A DNA stretch of 64,000 nucleotides, taken from positions 1 through 64,000 of IMG/VR virus record IMGVR_UViG_3300034200_001099; one strand, 5' to 3'. Each line of letters begins with the position of its first letter. The first letter of the stretch is position 1. A program made the translations under genes and the position numbers. Below are positions 59,453-64,000 of this stretch, piece by piece. The DNA comes from a virus. The notes under the pieces were generated by a model that had not been told where the DNA came from, ran no database searches, and was given only the letters and a program-made list of their open reading frames with translations.

Positions 59453-59460
59453 ATATTTAT
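59453..59460 (+). promoter_or_regulatory. TATTTAT box before 59467
   Basis: ATATTTAT on the plus strand, 6 nt before the ATG at 59467, as close as at 50142 and 59138. Confidence 0.45.
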
Positions 59461-59466
59461 AAAAGT

Positions 59467-60681
59467 ATGTCAATAAAGAAGTTTTTTAAAAATTATATTG
59501 TAGAACAAGATGAAAACCTTGTTTCAATTTCTCCTGAGGATTATTTGGAATTATTGGAAAATGTTGGAGGAATTGCCGAAAGGATCTCAAAGTTAAAACC
59601 GTATAGAGGTAAAGGTATTGTTATTACTGGACCAATAAATGTTAGCAATTATAAAAATATTGGACCACTTACAGGTGTTGCAAGAATAATGGGCAGATTA
59701 GATATTTCTAATACCAATATTTCAAATCTTAATGGAATTACAGTCGATGGTTATGTTAGTGATTATGGATCTTCTATGTGGAAGATTAAAATGCAACAAA
59801 AATTAAATGAAAAACTTTCAGACTTGGATGAAAAAAGAAGAGAAGATGAATGGAATGTTGAAAATCAAGACGATGAATCTGAAAGAACTGAAGCCTTATA
59901 CAAATATTTAAATCAAAATGGTGATGTGGATATGGTTGAAGACGACGAAGGAAATGAAGTTCCTGAAGATAAGTATTATATCAATCCTAATGGAGGGGCA
60001 ACCTATGGTTACGGAAAACAATATCAATGGTTAGGAGGAGGTAATGGGTTTAACCCCAATGAATATGATGTTTATACTGAAGATGAGGCAGATAGTGCCG
60101 CAAGACGATATGTTGAAAATTTAGTTGATGATTCAGGAATAGATGCTTTTAGTTCTTGGGCATTCAATGAAGCTTTAGATGATAAACAATGGTATAATTG
60201 GTTATATGATTACTACGATGATTATGTTAGATCATCTCCTGAGGATTTTGATATACCTTTAGAACTATCAAATCAACAAATGAAACAAGTTCAACAACTC
60301 CAATCAAACATAGATTCACTTAATAAAAGATTAGAAAGTGAAGATTTACCTGATGAAAAATATGAAGAAATTGAAGTAAAAATTGAAGGATTGGAAGAAA
60401 TAATTCAAGAAATCAATGATGATCCACAAGGTGAATATGATGAAAGTTCAATTGAAAATGAAATTACAGGTAGAGTTGATGAATACCAAAACGACATTTT
60501 TGGGTTTATTGATCATTATGGTTATGATAAAGACTTTATCATGGAGTTTATTGATTTAGATAAACTAACGGAAATAGTCTTAAGTTCTGACGGATATGGT
60601 AGTATGTTAAATTCTTACGATGGTGATTATGACACTTTTAATATAAATGGAACTGAGTATTATGTAATGAGGGTCAATTAG
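59467..60681 (+). CDS. Acidic tagged hypothetical protein with LRR-like segment, 404 residues
   Basis: The N-terminus 'MSIKKFFKNYIVEQDENLVS' has an IVE-Q site. A leucine-rich stretch 'GPINVSNYKNIGPLTGVARI' and 'LDISNTNISNLNGI' follows at about 57-97. The rest is a highly acidic helical protein with 'NQQMKQVQQLQSNIDSLNKR' coiled coil and a C-terminal 'YDTFNINGTEYYVMRVN'. The combination of acidity and tag resembles the 58002-59132 protein. No family was recognised. Confidence 0.5.
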   Translation: MSIKKFFKNYIVEQDENLVSISPEDYLELLENVGGIAERISKLKPYRGKGIVITGPINVSNYKNIGPLTGVARIMGRLDISNTNISNLNGITVDGYVSDYGSSMWKIKMQQKLNEKLSDLDEKRREDEWNVENQDDESERTEALYKYLNQNGDVDMVEDDEGNEVPEDKYYINPNGGATYGYGKQYQWLGGGNGFNPNEYDVYTEDEADSAARRYVENLVDDSGIDAFSSWAFNEALDDKQWYNWLYDYYDDYVRSSPEDFDIPLELSNQQMKQVQQLQSNIDSLNKRLESEDLPDEKYEEIEVKIEGLEEIIQEINDDPQGEYDESSIENEITGRVDEYQNDIFGFIDHYGYDKDFIMEFIDLDKLTEIVLSSDGYGSMLNSYDGDYDTFNINGTEYYVMRVN

Positions 60682-60721
60682 CCCTTTATTTGTTTTATAT
60701 TTTGCATTATTTTTATTTTTA

Positions 60722-61498
60722 ATGACACGAAGAAAAAAAATACAATTTTTAATGAACACCGATTGGATGTTTGAAAAACCAATTGATCAAGAATACAAAG
60801 AATACAAACTACTTTCTTACTTTCAAAAGATGGGAGAAAAACTGGACAAGTTAGAGTTATACCCAAGCTTTATTGAATTATCTTTACATTTAATGAATGT
60901 CCAAGCGCTTGTTAGAGATCATAAGATTGTTTATACCGACAAAAAACTTACAAACGTAGATGATGAAATACTGGTAAAAGATCTTAAAGTTAGGGAACTT
61001 CCAGAAATGTCAAATGAGGAATTACAAGAGTTTCAAAAAATATTATCATATTCTGCTCCAAGAATGATGGAATATTTTAATGTTGCAAAATCTGTTTGGA
61101 CAATAGTGTTTGATTCTTTAGACATGGTAATAAAAAGAAATAAAAAAAATGTATTACATCAAAAAGGTTTTTTTTATTATATTGACAACGAAAAAAAATA
61201 TTATGTTTGGGAATATATCATGAAAAAAGAAACCAAACAAAATCCACAACAAATGATAAAAATTGAATTAATTTATGATAATTTAATAAATGATTTGACA
61301 ATTTCTAAAATAATTAATAAATTTTCTTCGTTTGATAGTATTGATAAGAAAATGGGACCTATTTTTTATATGATATCAAGTGGGATATTCCCAATTCAAG
61401 AAACGTTACTTCCAATGTTTAAACGAAGAATTGCGGGGCACATTTCACAAACAAAAAAATACGAACAAGTAATGCAAAATAAAAATGGGATTCAATAA
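60722..61498 (+). CDS. Hypothetical protein, 258 residues
   Basis: It begins 'MTRRKKIQFLMNTDWMFEKP' and contains 'EKLDKLELYPSFIELSLHLM', 'YYIDNEKKYYVWEYIMKKET' and 'MISSGIFPIQETLLPMFKRR'. The layout, helical and basic with several Met/Phe-rich segments, resembles unnamed proteins of large T4-like phages. No catalytic motif was seen. Confidence 0.5.
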   Translation: MTRRKKIQFLMNTDWMFEKPIDQEYKEYKLLSYFQKMGEKLDKLELYPSFIELSLHLMNVQALVRDHKIVYTDKKLTNVDDEILVKDLKVRELPEMSNEELQEFQKILSYSAPRMMEYFNVAKSVWTIVFDSLDMVIKRNKKNVLHQKGFFYYIDNEKKYYVWEYIMKKETKQNPQQMIKIELIYDNLINDLTISKIINKFSSFDSIDKKMGPIFYMISSGIFPIQETLLPMFKRRIAGHISQTKKYEQVMQNKNGIQ

Positions 61499-61537
61499 AA
61501 TTTTGACAAATAAGATTTAATTGTTTAAATTAATGGT

Positions 61538-61666
61538 ATGATAGAAATAGATGTATATAAAATAATTAAAGAATTAATTGCACAATACCCAAATGATACA
61601 GAATTGGGTAAAAAGGTTAGAGATCTGGTTTATGGAATTAAAAAAATAAAACAAAGTGGGATTTAA
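61538..61666 (+). CDS. Small hypothetical protein, 42 residues
   Basis: ATG 61538 opens a frame encoding 'MIEIDVYKIIKELIAQYPND' and a basic helix ending 'KKIKQSGI'. It overlaps the next gene by 11 nt. The helical, amphipathic nature and the coupled junction support it, but the short size limits confidence. Confidence 0.4.
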   Translation: MIEIDVYKIIKELIAQYPNDTELGKKVRDLVYGIKKIKQSGI

Positions 61667-61838
61667 TAAAAGAACAATTTCTAAAAAACATATCCTTAAT
61701 AATTTGGATAACATAATGAATTATCTAGACGCTGATGCGGTATTTACCACCGACGAATTTTCACTCAACGTTTATCGACTATTCAATCAAGGAAAATCAG
61801 AAGAAGAAATATTAGAATACATAAATAATAATATATGA
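61656..61838 (+). CDS. Small hypothetical protein, GTG start, 60 residues
   Basis: GTG at 61656 overlaps the previous gene; the protein reads 'MGFNKRTISKKHILNNLDNI' and is a compact helical protein ending 'SEEEILEYINNNI'. A near copy of its 5' end (ATGGGATTCAATAAAA) occurs at 61485, in the end of the 60722 gene, which may reflect a small duplication. The stop overlaps the ATG of the glutamine synthetase gene. Confidence 0.45.
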   Translation: MGFNKRTISKKHILNNLDNIMNYLDADAVFTTDEFSLNVYRLFNQGKSEEEILEYINNNI

Positions 61839-62956
61839 AAATCAAATTGGAATACATTTGGCTAGATGGATATAAACCAGAGCCAAACCTTAGAAGTAAA
61901 GTTAAGATTGTTGAATACAATTCAGTTAGAAACGCATTTTTAGATGGTAATTTTCCTATGTGGAATTTTGATGGGTCATCAACTAACCAAGCAGAAACTG
62001 GAAACTCAGATCTTATTTTAAAACCTGTTAGACATTATATGAAAGACATGACATCAACGGTTTATGTTTTATGTGAGGTATTAAATCCTGATGGGACAAC
62101 ACACGAGTCAAATAAGAGATCAAGTATTGGTGAAGGTTTTGAAGACCTTTGGTTTGGTTTTGAACAAGAGTATTTTATCTACGATAGAAAAAATAAATGT
62201 GTTTTAGGTCACGATGAAAACAACTTAAAACCACAGGGTAAATATTATTGTGGTGTTGGTGAATATGTTGTGGGTAGAGATTTTGTTGAAGAACATACAA
62301 ATATTTGTTTGAACTATGGTATTGACATTACCGGAACAAACGCTGAGGTTGCTTTAGGTCAGTGGGAATATCAAGTATTCTCTCAAGGTAAATTAAAAGG
62401 TGGTGATGACCTTTGGATGACAAGATACTTTTTATATAAAATCTCTGAAAAATATGAGTATCGGATTGAACTTCACCCTAAGCCAATAAAATATGGTGAA
62501 TGGAATGGATCAGGTCTTCACACAAACTTATCAACAGACATTATGAGACTTGATGGGAACGAAGAATACTTCATGGCATTATTCAACGCATTTGAATCAA
62601 GACATGAAGATCATATTAAGGTTTATGGATCAAACAACAATCTAAGATTAACAGGTGAATATGAAACTCAGGCAATTGATAAATTCAGTTGGGGTGTATC
62701 TGATCGTGGAGCTTCAATTAGAGTTCCTCAGGACACAGCAAAAGAATGGAAGGGTTATATTGAAGATCGAAGACCAGGATCAAATGCCGATCCTTATAAG
62801 ATCATACGTGAGATTGTTAAATCACTTGAGTTTACAGAACAAATATATGATACAAAACATATGATGACATCATTTGTTGATATAAATGGTCTTAATGGGA
62901 AATACGGAACAATGTCTAACGATGAGTTATTAAAAGAATATAGAGAAGAAGAATAA
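61835..62956 (+). CDS. Glutamine synthetase, type II (GSII)
   Basis: This is a complete 373-residue enzyme, the normal length of type II glutamine synthetases of eukaryotes and some bacteria, and shorter than GlnA type I. Key segments are WNFDGSSTNQA (43-53), FGFEQEYF (107-114, metal Glu), GSGLHT (225-230), RLTGEYET (271-278), SDRGASIRVP (289-298) and YIEDRRPGSNADPY (308-321). It joins ammonia to glutamate with ATP hydrolysis. No frameshift or missing key residue is seen. Its start overlaps the small upstream gene, so it is embedded in a phage operon. Glutamine feeds nucleotide synthesis; host regulation evasion is possible. Confidence 0.92.
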   Translation: MKIKLEYIWLDGYKPEPNLRSKVKIVEYNSVRNAFLDGNFPMWNFDGSSTNQAETGNSDLILKPVRHYMKDMTSTVYVLCEVLNPDGTTHESNKRSSIGEGFEDLWFGFEQEYFIYDRKNKCVLGHDENNLKPQGKYYCGVGEYVVGRDFVEEHTNICLNYGIDITGTNAEVALGQWEYQVFSQGKLKGGDDLWMTRYFLYKISEKYEYRIELHPKPIKYGEWNGSGLHTNLSTDIMRLDGNEEYFMALFNAFESRHEDHIKVYGSNNNLRLTGEYETQAIDKFSWGVSDRGASIRVPQDTAKEWKGYIEDRRPGSNADPYKIIREIVKSLEFTEQIYDTKHMMTSFVDINGLNGKYGTMSNDELLKEYREEE

Positions 62957-63237
62957 TGGATAATGAATGTGTATGTGGTGGCACCGGACTCTGTCAGTGT
63001 CCACCGATAAAAATAGAACAAGTTAATCACCCTAACCATTATGGGGGAGAAAATAATGAATATGAAGCTATCAAGGTGATTGATGCTTGGGATTTAGGAT
63101 TTAGTTTAGGAAATACAGTAAAATATATTAGTCGTGCAGGAAAAAAAGGAAAATACAACGAACTCGAGGATCTCAGAAAAGCCCTATGGTATCTCGAACA
63201 CCACATCAAAAAAATTGAAGAAAAAAACAGGTTTTAG
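62956..63237 (+). CDS. DUF3310 protein with Cys-rich N-terminus
   Basis: This 93-residue protein starts with 'CVCGGTGLCQCPP', a possible metal site. It continues with 'VNHPNHYGG', 'EAIKVIDAWDLGFSLGNTVK', 'YISRAGKKG' and 'EDLRKALWYLEHHIKKI'. The HPxHY, GN..KY..RAGkK and DL.KA.WYLe elements are the DUF3310 pattern common in phages. The function is unknown. The ATG overlaps the glutamine synthetase stop by one base. Confidence 0.8.
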   Translation: MDNECVCGGTGLCQCPPIKIEQVNHPNHYGGENNEYEAIKVIDAWDLGFSLGNTVKYISRAGKKGKYNELEDLRKALWYLEHHIKKIEEKNRF

Positions 63238-63529
63238 TAAAGAAATCTCAGTTTTAGACGCAATCACAACACCAAATGAATTACTACGAGAAACTCTCAT
63301 AAATTTTATGTGGGGGTTTCTTGGAAACTCTATTGTTGTGTTTGTAGCAAAGGAACTGGACTTTTTAGTTTTAATAAACTATATTGTTTATTACGTTCTA
63401 ATTTCGTATATTGTAAATAGGAAAAAGTATGACACAATTTTAGGTAAGTTTATAGTTCTTCCTGGATCAGCGGCAGCAGGAGCATTCGCAGGGTATAAAT
63501 TAGCACAGATAATTACAGAAATAGTTTAA
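63215..63529 (+). CDS. Small membrane protein, TTG start likely, 104 residues
   Basis: The frame is open further upstream, but that part overlaps the DUF3310 gene. TTG at 63215 gives 'MKKKTGFSKEISVLDAITTP', a plausible start. Two or three hydrophobic segments follow ('FMWGFLGNSIVVFVAKEL', 'LVLINYIVYYVLISYI', 'SAAAGAFAGYKLAQII'). No family was recognised; the start is uncertain. Confidence 0.5.
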   Translation: MKKKTGFSKEISVLDAITTPNELLRETLINFMWGFLGNSIVVFVAKELDFLVLINYIVYYVLISYIVNRKKYDTILGKFIVLPGSAAAGAFAGYKLAQIITEIV

Positions 63530-63534
63530 ATAAG

Positions 63535-64000
63535 ATGATAGAAACAGGAAAAATAATAAATGGGGATTGTATTGAGGTAATGAAAACTTTACCTGAAGGT
63601 AGTGTTGATTTGGTTGTGACATCACCACCATATAATTGCGGGATTAATTATGATACCCATATCGATACTTTACCTATGGATGATTATTGGGGGTGGACAA
63701 AAGAATGGTTAGAAGAGGCTTACCGATTACTTAAAGATGATGGTAGAGTATCAATTAATATACCTTACGAAACAAATGTTCAAGGCAGAGGTGGAAGAGT
63801 ATTTTTTGTTTCAGAATTTTATCAGGTAATGAAACAGGTTGGTTTTAAATTCTTTGGTATTGTTGATCTTGAGGAAGAATCACCACACAGAAGTAAGACA
63901 ACAGCTTGGGGTTCTTGGATGAGTCCGTCTAGTCCTTATATTTATAACCCTAAAGAGTGTGTAATATTGGCTTATAAAAAACAACACATTAAAAAAATTA
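63535..64000 (+). CDS. Beta-class DNA methyltransferase (SPPY), 3' partial
   Basis: The gene runs off the window. The 155 visible residues begin 'MIETGKIINGDCIEVMKTLP' and 'GSVDLVVTSPPYN' (SPPY at 30-33). 'WLEEAYRLLKDDGRVSINIP' follows. Catalytic motif IV first, with motif I expected later, marks the permuted beta class of N4-cytosine or N6-adenine methyltransferases. The target base and target sequence cannot be read from the visible part. It is the third DNA methyltransferase of the window. Confidence 0.8.
   Translation, partial: MIETGKIINGDCIEVMKTLPEGSVDLVVTSPPYNCGINYDTHIDTLPMDDYWGWTKEWLEEAYRLLKDDGRVSINIPYETNVQGRGGRVFFVSEFYQVMKQVGFKFFGIVDLEEESPHRSKTTAWGSWMSPSSPYIYNPKECVILAYKKQHIKKI

Overview
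This window is an internal segment of the genome of a large tailed bacteriophage whose host is probably a member of the Bacteroidetes (Flavobacteria-like). The phage identity rests on a run of baseplate, tail and adhesin genes in the first 24 kb, a T4-type recombination pair (SbcD/gp47-like at 28.3 kb and SbcC/gp46-like at 30.5 kb), a DnaG-type primase, a RuvC-like resolvase, a sigma factor, a lysis cassette and dense packing with ATGA-type overlaps. The host inference rests on TTG-N18..22-TAnnTTTG promoters (32.9, 45.8, 52.8, 55.3 kb), AT-rich leaders without Shine-Dalgarno sequences, SprB-type adhesin repeats and a histone-H1-like protein of the Bacteroidetes type. The DNA is very AT-rich. 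No tRNA, rRNA, CRISPR array or insertion sequence was seen, and no gene-free stretch exceeds 300 bases. The longest gap, 36326-36513, holds a structured RNA candidate and a terminator.

Layout. (1) 1-22.5 kb: virion adsorption module. It holds the end of a baseplate J/gp6-like protein, a 1882-residue protein with an internal membrane-helix cluster, several baseplate or tail proteins, two SprB-repeat proteins, a Pro/Thr-linker protein, a glycosyltransferase and an 855-residue Thr-rich fibre. (2) 22.6-33.5 kb: DNA metabolism (RuvC-like nuclease, primase, PD-(D/E)XK nuclease, gp47/gp46 pair), interrupted by two minus-strand Pro/Thr-linker adhesin genes (23.2-24.7 kb). (3) 33.6-37.8 kb: a DNA adenine methyltransferase split into two genes in swapped order, a sigma-70 factor, a structured RNA and a membrane coiled-coil protein. 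(4) 37.8-40.6 kb: endolysin and spanin-like lysis genes. (5) 40.6-60.7 kb: many proteins of unknown function that share a short N-terminal tag ending in [LI]xE-[SAGN], with dnaJ, a Dam-like methyltransferase, histone-H1-like, DUF932, thioredoxin and glutaredoxin genes. (6) 60.7-64 kb: a complete type II glutamine synthetase, a DUF3310 protein and the start of a third DNA methyltransferase.

The genes fit together as follows. A phage sigma factor may drive genes carrying a recurrent TATTTAT box 5-40 nt before the start codon. The box lies next to virion, lysis-region and tagged genes and four times directly follows a terminator or hairpin. Canonical host-type promoters sit before DNA-modification and small unknown genes. 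The N-terminal tags look like prohead-protease sites of T4 internal head proteins, so the 38-60 kb block may encode proteins packaged and injected with the genome. These functional links are inference from sequence alone.
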